A stretch of 64,000 nucleotides of DNA. Source: Fluviicola sp. (GTDB lineage: Bacteria > Bacteroidota > Bacteroidia > Flavobacteriales_D > Crocinitomicaceae). The stretch is from contig NZ_JBCNJT010000002.1 in assembly GCF_039596395.1 (NCBI RefSeq), positions 1,302,001-1,366,000 of the forward strand, in the 5' to 3' direction. Both the position numbers and the translations under genes were made by a program. The notes beneath the pieces are model-generated. The model saw nothing but the letters and a program-made list of their open reading frames with translations, was not told where the DNA came from and searched no databases. Shown here in pieces: positions 8,166-17,224 of this stretch (position 1 is its first letter; each line of letters begins with the position of its first letter).

Positions 8166-11100
8166 TTATTCATATTTCACACTCCGCGTTTTCATCCACA
8201 AGTTCACCAGCGGGATATCGAAGTATACGCCGAGATAAGCACGCCACATACCAAAATGTTCATCTTTCCGCAAAACTTCTTCTCCAGTATCAACCTGTTC
8301 AGTTATAATGCGTCTAACCTTGGGAGTATATTGATATCCCAGCTGTACGGTCAAGGGTGTTTTTGGAATTGCCATTCCGATGTTGAACCCCGGACTGATG
8401 AATTGCTCCCACTTAAAGGATTGGTCCAGTACATTTTCTGTGTGGCTCATGCGGTAACTTACCACTGCTCCGATATCAATAGCAGTAAGAGTAAAGCTTA
8501 AGCTCGCATTCGTACGTTTGTAGAGGTTTTTTCGTTTTATTTTTATATAATCCGGGTTTTCTTTGGCCAGATCCGGAAGCCGGGAAGTATTGTAGATTCG
8601 CTTACCGAATGTTTTTGTATAAGTGATGCCAATTGGTGCTGAGATTCCGTAATTCCAGGCACAACTGGTAAAACCATCATCCTTTCTTTTTGCATTTAAA
8701 AAACCTGCCGTTTCAAATCCGACATAAGGCCCGGCAAAGGCATTCAAAGTCAGGGAGTGCCACGAATTGCGTTTTTGTTTGTAAGATCCCGGAGGAAGTG
8801 CATAAGATTCAATCACTTTCTTAAGTTCTTTCTCATTATCGGATAATGCAACATCATTTAGAAAAGAAGCCAATTTCATAATCATTTGCATGGCTTTTTT
8901 GTCGGAAGAAATTATTGCTTGGGCAGCTATACTGTTTACCGGGAATTGGATAAATGAACTATCAGTATGACGTCCTCCCCAGTTTTTCCTATTTTTAATA
9001 AGGTAATCTAATGCACTTTTGTTCATTTTGTTTAAAAAGCGATCTATTCGTTTTTTCTCCCACTTATGTTCACCCTTTTTTAGTGCTATTGCTAAAGTAT
9101 CTTTATTGAGTTTTAAATATTTTAGATTGCCGATATTTATAATGTTTTGTGGAGAGATCGAAACCACAATATCTCCCTTGTTTAAGTGCCGTGCAATTTT
9201 CGGGAACTTCTTAGATTTCACGCGCCGTTCTATAAAATAGTTATCAAGAGTACTAATGTCTATACGGTAATTTCCAGCACTTTTTGTTTTTGGGTTCAAC
9301 GCAATTAAAAAAGGAGAATCTCTATGATAATTGTTTGTATCAACTATCAGGTATTCATTATAAATCAAACTATCCACTAGCTCTAACGTTTTTGATACTG
9401 CACCAGCATAATTTTTTTCAGATAGTAAATGATAGATCTCGAATGCATCATCTGCCCGGTCGAGGTATTTTTTGTAAACAGATTCTTTTCGCGTTGGAAG
9501 AGACGATCTTACTACCTGACTGATTAGCTGCCAGGTATTGTATCCGTCAAAAAGAACCGTTTCCCCTTTATCTCCTTTCCTGGATTGTTCAACCTGTTGC
9601 ATGATCTTGTCAAACTGGCTTAAAGCCAGCATGGTGTTCCCGATCCATTTGGCAATATCCTTTTTATGGTCTTTGGTGATCTTATGCTCGAACTTCTGCA
9701 AAAACAGTTTATCGATGCTGTTTGAATATTTCATGTTTAGCAATTCCAGCATGATTTCCAATTGACCAAAAGGCATGGAGTTGATTTCTTCATACGTCAG
9801 GTTTCTTACGGAAGCATTGTTGACGATATAAAGCTCATTAGACACAGCATAGAGGAAAGTAATAATGCTATCCGGGAAATTGTCTATTTGTGTTGGATCA
9901 TCCAGGTTCCGCTTCAAATAAAGTTGTTTGATCAGATCCCGGTAGGAAAGCCGGTTACTCACCAATTCACCTATTTCCCAGGAAATACAGGTTAGATCCA
10001 GGTACTTCTGCTGTTCTTTCGGGATGCGTTCTTTGATCCATTCGCTGCTTAGGATATTTTTAGGCAAATGAACGAAGTCTTTCGACAAAGCATATTTCCA
10101 TGCAGAACCCATGTTTGGAGCATCAAAGACTTCGGAAGACTGTATTAAGTTCATAGTTTCAGGAAAGGCGGTCATAATTAGTTCGTAGCGTTCGGTATTG
10201 TTTCGCATCTGGTCGAAAAACCATAACACAGTTTCCTGTTTTACACGGGAAGCAATATAAGTAGCTACTGCATCTATCATTTCAGCTTCCGAAGGCATTT
10301 TCCAACCGGAAACCGAACCTGCTGAAGATTCCATGAGTGATATGGTTATTTGAGCATTTTGTTGTTGGATTGTATTAATTCTATTACCAAATTCTGTAAT
10401 AAATGCTTTAACGTTATTCCAGTTCATTTTAATTCCAAGCAAATTATCTTTCGTTGAATCAACCTGGCTATTGAAAATAGCAAGTGCTTCTGAATCAATG
10501 TTCTTTTTTTCTTGTTGGATAGAATCTTGCAAATGAATAAGAAGCGCATAATTAAATTTGATAGAATCTGTGCCGTCAATGCTTTTAATTAAGGCTTTCG
10601 TATAATTCTTATCCCCTAGAATTATTTCGTCGAATTTGATCGAATTATGGAGTGAAATTTCTTCAACTTTTATTTCATTAGTTATGTTTTGAAGAATATT
10701 CTCGGCTTTTTGGAGGACATCTCGATTTCTCTTATTAAGTGTGTCCTTTTTTTGGAGAGCGATAACCGTTGTTTGAGTTGAATTTTTCCAATCGAGTATT
10801 TTTTTTACTTTAATCGAATCTGAAACGAACTGAGCTGTATTTTGTAAACTATCTAGTAGTGTTTCCATAACAGTAGAACCTTCTATCATCTTCTTAATTT
10901 CATAAGGTTCATCAGTCCCTGCATAGTAACAAAGCTTTGTTAGAATTTTTTTTGCCTCCAAAATCTTTACAGAATGAGGAATTTTAAAAAAACTATACAT
11001 GTCCTTTGCAAGATAATATGCGTTAATGGGGACTGTGTCACTTTCTTTTGGAGGTTTGGCAAGATCCTTACCGACCTGAGCGTATCCCGAAAGGCCAAAA

Positions 11101-11177
11101 AGCATTACAAAAAAAGAGAATAACAGGATTTTTACGGTTCCATCCTGGGAACCTCGTGAATAGAAGTTTGGTTTCAT
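8166..11177 (-). CDS. Large secreted protein with helical body and C-terminal beta-barrel-like domain, unknown
   Basis: 1003 residues. A signal peptide lies at about 15-34 (ILLFSFFVMLFGLSGYAQ). Residues about 90-290 are rich in Lys, Asn, Gln and Ile heptads and probably form coiled coil; residues 300-800 are mainly helical with no domain recognised. The last about 170 residues alternate hydrophobic and polar positions with aromatic ends (GPYVGFETAGFL, YGISAPIGITYTKTFG, SLSFTLTAIDIGAVVSYRM, FGMWRAYLGVYFDIPL), the look of an outer-membrane beta-barrel or a beta-sandwich. It does not end in a T9SS tail. The gene is monocistronic, flanked by a palindrome (3') and the accC terminator (5'). Function not assigned. 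Confidence 0.7.
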   Translation of the reverse strand: MKPNFYSRGSQDGTVKILLFSFFVMLFGLSGYAQVGKDLAKPPKESDTVPINAYYLAKDMYSFFKIPHSVKILEAKKILTKLCYYAGTDEPYEIKKMIEGSTVMETLLDSLQNTAQFVSDSIKVKKILDWKNSTQTTVIALQKKDTLNKRNRDVLQKAENILQNITNEIKVEEISLHNSIKFDEIILGDKNYTKALIKSIDGTDSIKFNYALLIHLQDSIQQEKKNIDSEALAIFNSQVDSTKDNLLGIKMNWNNVKAFITEFGNRINTIQQQNAQITISLMESSAGSVSGWKMPSEAEMIDAVATYIASRVKQETVLWFFDQMRNNTERYELIMTAFPETMNLIQSSEVFDAPNMGSAWKYALSKDFVHLPKNILSSEWIKERIPKEQQKYLDLTCISWEIGELVSNRLSYRDLIKQLYLKRNLDDPTQIDNFPDSIITFLYAVSNELYIVNNASVRNLTYEEINSMPFGQLEIMLELLNMKYSNSIDKLFLQKFEHKITKDHKKDIAKWIGNTMLALSQFDKIMQQVEQSRKGDKGETVLFDGYNTWQLISQVVRSSLPTRKESVYKKYLDRADDAFEIYHLLSEKNYAGAVSKTLELVDSLIYNEYLIVDTNNYHRDSPFLIALNPKTKSAGNYRIDISTLDNYFIERRVKSKKFPKIARHLNKGDIVVSISPQNIINIGNLKYLKLNKDTLAIALKKGEHKWEKKRIDRFLNKMNKSALDYLIKNRKNWGGRHTDSSFIQFPVNSIAAQAIISSDKKAMQMIMKLASFLNDVALSDNEKELKKVIESYALPPGSYKQKRNSWHSLTLNAFAGPYVGFETAGFLNAKRKDDGFTSCAWNYGISAPIGITYTKTFGKRIYNTSRLPDLAKENPDYIKIKRKNLYKRTNASLSFTLTAIDIGAVVSYRMSHTENVLDQSFKWEQFISPGFNIGMAIPKTPLTVQLGYQYTPKVRRIITEQVDTGEEVLRKDEHFGMWRAYLGVYFDIPLVNLWMKTRSVKYE

Positions 11178-11264
11178 TTTACGCTGAATAATAGTTAGTT
11201 AGCACCAAACTTACATATTATTCTGAAATATCAAATTAATTTTTTGATTTTCTTCCGGAAATAA

Positions 11265-11294
11265 AAAAGTCCAGGCATTAATCGCCTGGACTTT
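11265..11294 (-). terminator. Rho-independent terminator of the acc operon
   Basis: Perfect 11-base stem AAAGTCCAGGC (11266-11276) / GCCTGGACTTT (11284-11294) with a 7-base loop. Read on the minus strand it begins 20 bp after the accC stop and is followed by a T-rich run, as expected for an intrinsic terminator of accC. Confidence 0.85.
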
Positions 11295-11314
11295 CAATGA
11301 TTATTTTTCAAATC

Positions 11315-12649
11315 TTAAAACTCAAACGTTTCCATGAACTTCGTAGTGAAGTTTCCTTCGTTGAACTGTGGATCTTCCATCAGTTTTTGATGGAACGGAA
11401 TCGTTGTTTTGATGCCTTCGATGATGTATTCATCCAATGCACGTTTCATCTTAAGAATTGCTTCTTCGCGTGTTTGAGCAACTACGATCAATTTCCCGAT
11501 CATAGAGTCATAGTTTGGCGGGATCGTATAACCTGCGTAAGCGTGGGTATCGATACGCACACCATGTCCTCCCGGAGAATGGTAGCTTGTAATTTTACCC
11601 GGAGACGGACGGAAATCAGCGTACGGATCCTCTGCGTTGATACGACACTGTATCGCATGCATTTGCGGATAGTAGTTCTTCCCGGAAATTTTATCTCCTG
11701 CAGCAATTTTAATTTGCTCCTTGATCAGATCGTAATTGATTACTTCCTCTGTAATGGTGTGCTCTACCTGGATACGTGTGTTCATTTCCATGAAGTAGAA
11801 ATCGCGGTTCTTGTCAACCAAAAACTCCACTGTTCCAACACCTTCGTAATTTACGGCCTTCGCAGCTTTAATTGCCGCCTGACCCATTCTTTCACGAAGT
11901 TCGTCAGTCATGAACGGAGAAGGAGTTTCTTCTACCAATTTCTGGTGACGACGCTGAATGGAACAATCGCGCTCGGATAAGTGACAGGCATTTCCGTACT
12001 GGTCACCTGCAATCTGGATCTCGATGTGACGAGGTTCTTCGATGTATTTCTCCATGTAGATTCCGTCGTTACCGAAAGCAGCACCTGCTTCCTGGCGTGC
12101 CGAATCCCATGCAGCCTGTAAATCTTCTTCTTTCCAAACGATACGCATTCCTTTTCCACCACCTCCGGCTGTTGCTTTCAGGATGATCGGGTAAACTACT
12201 TTTTTAGCAGTTTCACGTGCATCGTCCAAATCTTTCAATAATCCTGTTGATCCCGGAATACACGGTACTCCGGCAGCGATCATGGTTGCTTTTGCTGTTG
12301 CTTTATCACCCATTCCGGCAATTTGCTCAGGCAAAGCCCCGATGAATTTAATTCCATGCTCCTGGCAAACACGAGAGAATTTCTCGTTTTCGGAAAGGAA
12401 CCCGTATCCCGGGTGAATCGCGTCTGCATTGGTGATTTCTGCAGCAGCAATGATATTTGCTATCGATAAATAAGACTTGCTGCTCTGAGCCGGCCCGATA
12501 CAAACCGCTTCATCGGCAAAACGAACCGGTAGGCTTTCTTTATCAGCAGTAGAATATACTGCAACCGTTTTGATGCCCATCTCTTTACAAGTACGAATGA
12601 TACGTAAAGCGATCTCACCACGGTTGGCAATTAATATTTTTTTGAACAT
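11315..12649 (-). CDS. accC: Acetyl-CoA carboxylase, biotin carboxylase subunit
   Basis: 444 residues, the usual length of AccC. It carboxylates biotin on BCCP using ATP and bicarbonate, the first half-reaction of malonyl-CoA formation. Visible: N-terminal carboxylase fold ([21 protein letters not shown]), the Gly-rich ATP-grasp loop [13 protein letters not shown] near residue 160, the active-site region [13 protein letters not shown] near 295 and the C-terminal domain [19 protein letters not shown]. It is the last gene of the block and lies 45 bp after accB, before a strong terminator. Confidence 0.97.
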   Translation of the reverse strand: MFKKILIANRGEIALRIIRTCKEMGIKTVAVYSTADKESLPVRFADEAVCIGPAQSSKSYLSIANIIAAAEITNADAIHPGYGFLSENEKFSRVCQEHGIKFIGALPEQIAGMGDKATAKATMIAAGVPCIPGSTGLLKDLDDARETAKKVVYPIILKATAGGGGKGMRIVWKEEDLQAAWDSARQEAGAAFGNDGIYMEKYIEEPRHIEIQIAGDQYGNACHLSERDCSIQRRHQKLVEETPSPFMTDELRERMGQAAIKAAKAVNYEGVGTVEFLVDKNRDFYFMEMNTRIQVEHTITEEVINYDLIKEQIKIAAGDKISGKNYYPQMHAIQCRINAEDPYADFRPSPGKITSYHSPGGHGVRIDTHAYAGYTIPPNYDSMIGKLIVVAQTREEAILKMKRALDEYIIEGIKTTIPFHQKLMEDPQFNEGNFTTKFMETFEF

Positions 12650-12694
12650 AAAATCATGTTTAATGAATACCTAAGTTGTAGTACAACTTGTCGA

Positions 12695-13186
12695 TTAAGC
12701 AGGATCTACCAGGAATAATGGTTGATCGTATTCTACCGGTGTAGCATCGTCAACTAATACCTTAACGATTTTACCAGTGAATTCAGCTTCGATTTCATTG
12801 AATAATTTCATTGCTTCAATGATACAAACTGTTTCTCCTTTGTTCACGGATTGTCCAACGCTTACGAAAGGTTCTTTATCCGGTCCGGAAGAACGGTAGA
12901 ATGTACCGATCATCGGAGATTTAACAGTAATGTATTTTGAATCTTCTGTTGCTGCCGGAGCTGCTTGTGGCGTTGCCGCAGGCGCTGCAACCGGAGCAGC
13001 TGCAACTGCAGGAGCAGCCGCAATTTGAGGAACAACCGGAGCTGCTGCTTGCACGATGATTTGAGACTCCGCTTTTTTAGTCTCTGATTTGATCGTGATT
13101 TTAAAGTCTTTTTGCTCAATTTCTACTTCCGTAACACCTGATTTTGCTACAAACTTAATTAAGTCTTGGATTTCGTTCAGATTCAT
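12695..13186 (-). CDS. accB: Acetyl-CoA carboxylase, biotin carboxyl carrier protein
   Basis: 163 residues. N-terminal dimer/helper segment (residues 1-45), an Ala/Pro-rich flexible linker (about 46-80) and a C-terminal biotinyl domain with the canonical IIEAMKLFNEIEAEF motif; the biotinylated lysine is Lys127. Length and architecture are normal for the family. It carries the carboxylated biotin between AccC and the carboxyltransferase, whose genes (accA, accD) are not in this window. 35 bp after fabH. Confidence 0.97.
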   Translation of the reverse strand: MNLNEIQDLIKFVAKSGVTEVEIEQKDFKITIKSETKKAESQIIVQAAAPVVPQIAAAPAVAAAPVAAPAATPQAAPAATEDSKYITVKSPMIGTFYRSSGPDKEPFVSVGQSVNKGETVCIIEAMKLFNEIEAEFTGKIVKVLVDDATPVEYDQPLFLVDPA

Positions 13187-13221
13187 ATCAGTATAATTTA
13201 ATAGTTGTTTTTTCGATTATA

Positions 13222-14211
13222 TTAAGAATTATAAGCCCATTTTACATACACGGCACCCCATGTAAATCCACCTCCGAAAGCGGAGAGGATTAAATTGTCG
13301 CCTTTTTTCAATTGCTTTTCCCAATCCCACAAACACAATGGCAATGTACCTGCAGTTGTGTTTCCGTAACGTTGAATGTTGATCATTACTTTTTCTTTCG
13401 GAACCCCCATTCTGTCGGCAGTTGCGTCGATGATACGGAGGTTTGCCTGGTGAGGCACCAACCAGTCTACATCTTCAGCCGTCAGGTTATTGCGTTGCAT
13501 GATCTCAGCCGAAACTTCCGCCATGTTTGTTACTGCAAATTTGAAAACCTGTTTTCCTTCCTGCTTCACAAAGTGCAAACGCTTATCAACTGTTTCGTGG
13601 GATGGAGGCATGACAGACCCACCTGCAGGCTGGTACAAATATTGTCTTCCCGCTCCGTCGGATTTAAGGATCGCATCCTGGATTCCTAATCCTTCCGTGT
13701 TCGGTTCCAGCAAAACAGCGCCTCCTCCGTCACCGAAGATGACGCAAGTCGTACGATCTTCATAATCCAAAATGGCGCTCATTTTATCCACACCGATTAC
13801 GATTACTTTTTTGTGTTTTCCGGATTCGATAAAACCTGCACCTGTTTGCAAACCATAGATGAAACCTGAACAAGCTGCAATCAAATCGTAGCCCCATGCA
13901 TTTTTCAATCCCAGTTTATCACAAACAACATTTGCAGTTGAAGGGAAAGGGTAATCTGGAGTAACAGTTGCCAAAATCACCAGCTCGATGTCCAGCGGGT
14001 CGGTATTTGTCTTTTCCAGTAATCCTTTTACAGCTGCTGCGGCAATATCCGAACAAGCGCCTTCGCGAAGAATGCGTCGCTCTTTAATCCCGGTCCTTGT
14101 TGTAATCCATTCATCAGAAGTATCAACAATTTTAGCTAAGTCGTCATTTGTTACCACTTCCTCCGGAAGATACCCACAAATGCCTGTTATTGCTGCGGTG
14201 ATTTTACTCAT
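13222..14211 (-). CDS. fabH: 3-oxoacyl-ACP synthase III
   Basis: 329 residues, standard KAS III. It condenses acetyl-CoA (or a branched primer) with malonyl-ACP to start each fatty-acid chain. The Cys-His-Asn triad is visible: Cys114 in AACSGFIYG, His254 in PHQANLRI and Asn284 in RYGNTTAGT. The C-terminal [14 protein letters not shown] signature is intact. It starts 1 bp after the plsX stop codon, so it is probably co-translated with plsX. Confidence 0.97.
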   Translation of the reverse strand: MSKITAAITGICGYLPEEVVTNDDLAKIVDTSDEWITTRTGIKERRILREGACSDIAAAAVKGLLEKTNTDPLDIELVILATVTPDYPFPSTANVVCDKLGLKNAWGYDLIAACSGFIYGLQTGAGFIESGKHKKVIVIGVDKMSAILDYEDRTTCVIFGDGGGAVLLEPNTEGLGIQDAILKSDGAGRQYLYQPAGGSVMPPSHETVDKRLHFVKQEGKQVFKFAVTNMAEVSAEIMQRNNLTAEDVDWLVPHQANLRIIDATADRMGVPKEKVMINIQRYGNTTAGTLPLCLWDWEKQLKKGDNLILSAFGGGFTWGAVYVKWAYNS

Positions 14212-14212
14212 T

Positions 14213-15154
14213 TTATTGATTAAAAGCTTCGTTAATGTTTTTTGTAAGATCCGATTTTGCTACCTCATAGGAGTGCAGTAGCATACTTCTTACGGCCTTA
14301 TCGTTGGAAATTCCATGACCGATTATGACATTACCTTTCACACCGAGGATCGGTGTTCCACCGTAATTCTCATAATTGAAACGGTCGAAGTATTCGTCAC
14401 GCAAGCCCCGTTTACGCATGAGTGTGTAGATTCCTTCGGCTTGCTTCAAAGCAATGTTCCCGGTGAACCCATCACAAACAACAACGTCTGCCACACCTGT
14501 AAACAGATCACGACCCTCGATGTTTCCAATGAAATTGATTTCATCCGATTCAGCCATCAGTTTGTGGGCTGCTATCGTCAATAAATTCCCTTTGGTTTCT
14601 TCTTCACCAATATTCAAAAGCCCGATTCTCGGATTATCCACGCCATAAACACATTTGGCATAAAGACTTCCCAAAACGGCAAATTGGTAAAGAACATCAG
14701 GTTTGCAGTCTGCGTTGGCACCAACATCCAGTAAAATGGAGTTTTTGCCGTCAACGGTTGGCAGCACGGAGGTAATACACGGGCGAATAATACCGGCAAT
14801 GGTGTTGATCTTATAGATTGCACCAACCAGCATTGCTCCCGTATTTCCTGTACTGGCAAAGATGTCGATTTCCTTCTTGGCGAGCAGGTCGAAACCAACC
14901 GCGATACTGCTATGCGGCTTGGTTGGAATTGCCCGGGTAGGGTGGTCGTGCATCGTAATGACGTCAGGGGCATGTACAATGTCATACCCGGCCGGATCTT
15001 CATTCAACGCGTTTAGGCCACTCAAGATTTGATCCTGGTCGCCAATCAACACGAGACGCACGTCCTGAGGAAGTTCTTTTCTAGCAAGTACAGCACCGGC
15101 TATATTGGCCTCTGGTGCGAAATCACCGCCCAAAATATCTATTCCTATCTTCAT
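14213..15154 (-). CDS. plsX: Phosphate acyltransferase PlsX
   Basis: 313 residues, typical of PlsX, which makes acyl-phosphate from acyl-ACP for phospholipid synthesis. Visible are the N-terminal [20 protein letters not shown], the [11 protein letters not shown] motif, [13 protein letters not shown], and [13 protein letters not shown]. It lies between rpmF and fabH, an arrangement known from many bacteria. A conserved DxxGGD start supports the ATG at 15154. Confidence 0.96.
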   Translation of the reverse strand: MKIGIDILGGDFAPEANIAGAVLARKELPQDVRLVLIGDQDQILSGLNALNEDPAGYDIVHAPDVITMHDHPTRAIPTKPHSSIAVGFDLLAKKEIDIFASTGNTGAMLVGAIYKINTIAGIIRPCITSVLPTVDGKNSILLDVGANADCKPDVLYQFAVLGSLYAKCVYGVDNPRIGLLNIGEEETKGNLLTIAAHKLMAESDEINFIGNIEGRDLFTGVADVVVCDGFTGNIALKQAEGIYTLMRKRGLRDEYFDRFNYENYGGTPILGVKGNVIIGHGISNDKAVRSMLLHSYEVAKSDLTKNINEAFNQ

Positions 15155-15187
15155 CAGGAGGAATGTTTACTACTAAACAGCGCGAAA

Positions 15188-15379
15188 TTAAATCGCTACT
15201 TCTTTCTCAGCTACTACTCTTCCTTTGTAGTACAATTTGCCTTCATGCCAGTGTGCATGGTGGAACAAATGTGGTTGTCCGGTTGTAGGACAAGTTGCAA
15301 TGTTCTTCGCGATTGCCTTGTCGTGAGTTCTTCTCTTGTCGCGACGTGTCGTGGACGTTCTGCGTTTTGGATGTGCCAT
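15188..15379 (-). CDS. rpmF: 50S ribosomal protein L32
   Basis: 63 residues with the L32 signature start [16 protein letters not shown] and a basic body; the tail AEKEVAI is typical of Bacteroidota L32. Only one Cys ([10 protein letters not shown]) is present, so the four-Cys zinc version is not used. It lies 21 bp after the DUF177 gene and 33 bp before plsX, the classic yceD-rpmF-plsX order. Confidence 0.97.
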   Translation of the reverse strand: MAHPKRRTSTTRRDKRRTHDKAIAKNIATCPTTGQPHLFHHAHWHEGKLYYKGRVVAEKEVAI

Positions 15380-15400
15380 TTTACTTATTTATTTCAATCG

Positions 15401-16027
15401 TTAATTCAAATTTTTTAATGCGGACCAGCGCGGGTCTATCGGTCTGTCGTCGTCAGGATCATCCGAATCATCATCGTCATCTCCTTCATCATCCCAGTCA
15501 CCGCTGTCCTCATCGTCGTCCCAATCTTCGTCGTCTTCATCCCAATCGTCATCGTCTTCATCCGGCTGATTTGCATTTACAATATACTTGTTGTACAAAT
15601 CCATCACTTCTTCGTTGCATTCTCCTTCCGGATGAATTCTTCGGGTCGGCAATGAGATGACCAATAACTCATAGATCGGTGCTGAAAGGTCCAGTTCATA
15701 GGATTCCGGGTGAAGAATAATCAAATTCTCGTCTTCGGAAACTTCTGTCCCAAACTTGTAAACAATGCGGTAGTCCCCGTGAACTTTTACTTCCATCGGA
15801 TCATTGCAGCGATCACATGGAGTGGTAACAGTTCCTGAAAGCGAAAATTCCGCGATCATCATTGTTTCCTTTTTTTCAAATGCAAGTTCTACCAGAACAT
15901 TTGCATCCTCAATCAGGGTGTTTTCAACACCTTCAAAGAACGTTTTGTCTATGTTGAATTCATAGCGATGCGTCCCTATTTTCAATCCTACAAATTGGAT
16001 TATGAACTCTTTCGCAGATTTCTTCAC
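15401..16027 (-). CDS. YceD/DUF177 family protein, very acidic C-terminus
   Basis: 208 residues if started at the GTG at 16027 (then KKSAKEFIIQFVGLKIGTHRY). A TTG at 16048 is also in frame but overlaps a perfect -7 promoter box at 16046-16053, so it would lie outside the transcript; no in-frame ATG exists near the start. The DUF177 core includes the LSGTVTTPCDRCNDPMEV Cys pair (CxxC) and the later Cys in EGECNEEVMD. The last about 50 residues are almost all Asp, Glu, Trp and Gly (for example DDWDEDDEDWDDDEDSGDW). DUF177 proteins are co-transcribed with rpmF and have been linked to 23S rRNA handling; that role here is by family only. Confidence 0.85.
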   Translation of the reverse strand: MKKSAKEFIIQFVGLKIGTHRYEFNIDKTFFEGVENTLIEDANVLVELAFEKKETMMIAEFSLSGTVTTPCDRCNDPMEVKVHGDYRIVYKFGTEVSEDENLIILHPESYELDLSAPIYELLVISLPTRRIHPEGECNEEVMDLYNKYIVNANQPDEDDDDWDEDDEDWDDDEDSGDWDDEGDDDDDSDDPDDDRPIDPRWSALKNLN

Positions 16028-16045
16028 TACACAAAAATTGGAGGG

Positions 16046-16053
16046 CAAAGGTA
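16046..16053 (-). promoter_or_regulatory. Bacteroidota -7 promoter box for the yceD-rpmF-fab operon
   Basis: Minus strand reads TACCTTTG, an exact match to the Bacteroidota -7 consensus TAnnTTTG. Transcription would begin near 16040, about 13 bases before the GTG at 16027. The -33 TTG element cannot be told apart in the A/T-rich stem just upstream. Confidence 0.6.
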
Positions 16054-16054
16054 G

Positions 16055-16104
16055 AAAAAATAAACGAATTGATACGTATTCTCGATTTAATTCGTTTATT
16101 TTTT
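16055..16104 (-). terminator. AT-rich stem-loop terminator after pdxA
   Basis: Perfect 16-base arms (16055-16070 and 16089-16104, core AATAAACGAATT) with an 18-base loop. Read on the minus strand it starts 7 bp past the pdxA stop and ends in a T-run, immediately before the -7 box of the next operon. It could work in both directions. Confidence 0.7.
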
Positions 16105-16110
16105 ATTTTC

Positions 16111-17223
16111 TTACTCAATTTCATGTTGCCGGTCGCCTCTTTTCCGGTGATGTGCCGACTCCTGGATTTGCAACGGATTCGCAGCAATTTCCTTCAAAAA
16201 CTTACGGGTATTGAAAATGTCGATTGCCAGGTAGATAGCGCTGCGCATCGATTGCGGATTTGCTTCGTTTTTCCCTGCAATGTCGAAGGCTGTACCGTGA
16301 TCCGGAGAAGTTCTTACGATCGGTAATCCTGCTGTATAATTCACTCCATCTTCAAAAGCCAATGCTTTGAAGGCTGCCAATCCCTGGTCGTGGTACATGG
16401 CCAAAACGGCGTCGTACTGACCGCGGTTCGGGCTGCCGAAAAATCCGTCTGCCGGGAATGGGCCAAAGGCAAAAATATCTTCATTCCGGGCCATGTTGAT
16501 TGCCGGTGTGATGGTTTCTGCTTCTTCATTTCCCATTTTTCCATTCTCGCTGGCATGTGGGTTCAACCCGAAAACTGCAATCTTCGGACGCTGGATGCCG
16601 AAATCTTTTTTCAGGCTGTTGTCCAATGCTTTGATCTTTGCCAGGATCTTTTCGCGGGTTAATGTGCCTGAAACGTCCTTTAACGGTACGTGTGTCGTTA
16701 CCAAAGCTACGCGAAGCGAACCGCTGACCATCATCATCAATGCTTCGTCCATTCCTGCCAGATGTGCCAGGTATTCGGTATGTCCGGGGAATTGGAATCC
16801 GGCTTTCCCGATTGCTTCTTTGGAAATCGGGGCTGTTACCAATACGTCGATTTTCCCGGAGGCCAAGTCTTCGGTTGCTTTTTCCAGGGAAAGGAACGCA
16901 TATTTTCCGCTTGCTTCGGTTCCTTTTCCCAAGTCGAACTGAACTTCCTCGTTCCAGACGTTGATAATGTTGATCTTGCGATTCACCGCTTCATTGGCGG
17001 TTTTGCAGGTCTGGTAATTGAATTCGGGTTCATTCATTGCTTTCTTATGAAAAGAAATGGTTTTGGAGGAAGCGTAAATAATGGGTGTGCAATCCAGTAA
17101 CAAACGGTTGTCTGCCAATGATTTGATCACTACTTCCGGCCCGATACCATTAACGTCTCCGATGGAAATTCCTACTCGAATAGGAACTGCACGGCCTTCT
17201 TCTTTGATTTTCTCTTTTTCCAT
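16111..17223 (-). CDS. pdxA: 4-hydroxythreonine-4-phosphate dehydrogenase
   Basis: About 370 residues; the enzyme oxidises 4-phosphohydroxy-L-threonine in the DXP-dependent pyridoxal phosphate route. The N-terminal GISIGDVNGIGPEVVIK and the three metal-binding His regions (PGHTEYLAHLAG, FGLNPHASENG, MYHDQGLAAFKALAF) are present, along with the TSPDHGTAFDIAG end motif. The ATG at 17223 is preferred over a TTG at 17232; it falls 1 bp after the aminopeptidase stop codon, so the two genes are coupled. Confidence 0.95.
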   Translation of the reverse strand: MEKEKIKEEGRAVPIRVGISIGDVNGIGPEVVIKSLADNRLLLDCTPIIYASSKTISFHKKAMNEPEFNYQTCKTANEAVNRKINIINVWNEEVQFDLGKGTEASGKYAFLSLEKATEDLASGKIDVLVTAPISKEAIGKAGFQFPGHTEYLAHLAGMDEALMMMVSGSLRVALVTTHVPLKDVSGTLTREKILAKIKALDNSLKKDFGIQRPKIAVFGLNPHASENGKMGNEEAETITPAINMARNEDIFAFGPFPADGFFGSPNRGQYDAVLAMYHDQGLAAFKALAFEDGVNYTAGLPIVRTSPDHGTAFDIAGKNEANPQSMRSAIYLAIDIFNTRKFLKEIAANPLQIQESAHHRKRGDRQHEIE

Positions 17224-17224
17224 C

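Noticed and set aside
11297-11980. Long open frame on the plus strand opposite accC
   Set aside because: It is a shadow of the accC codons; no signal, domain or promoter, and accC is certain.
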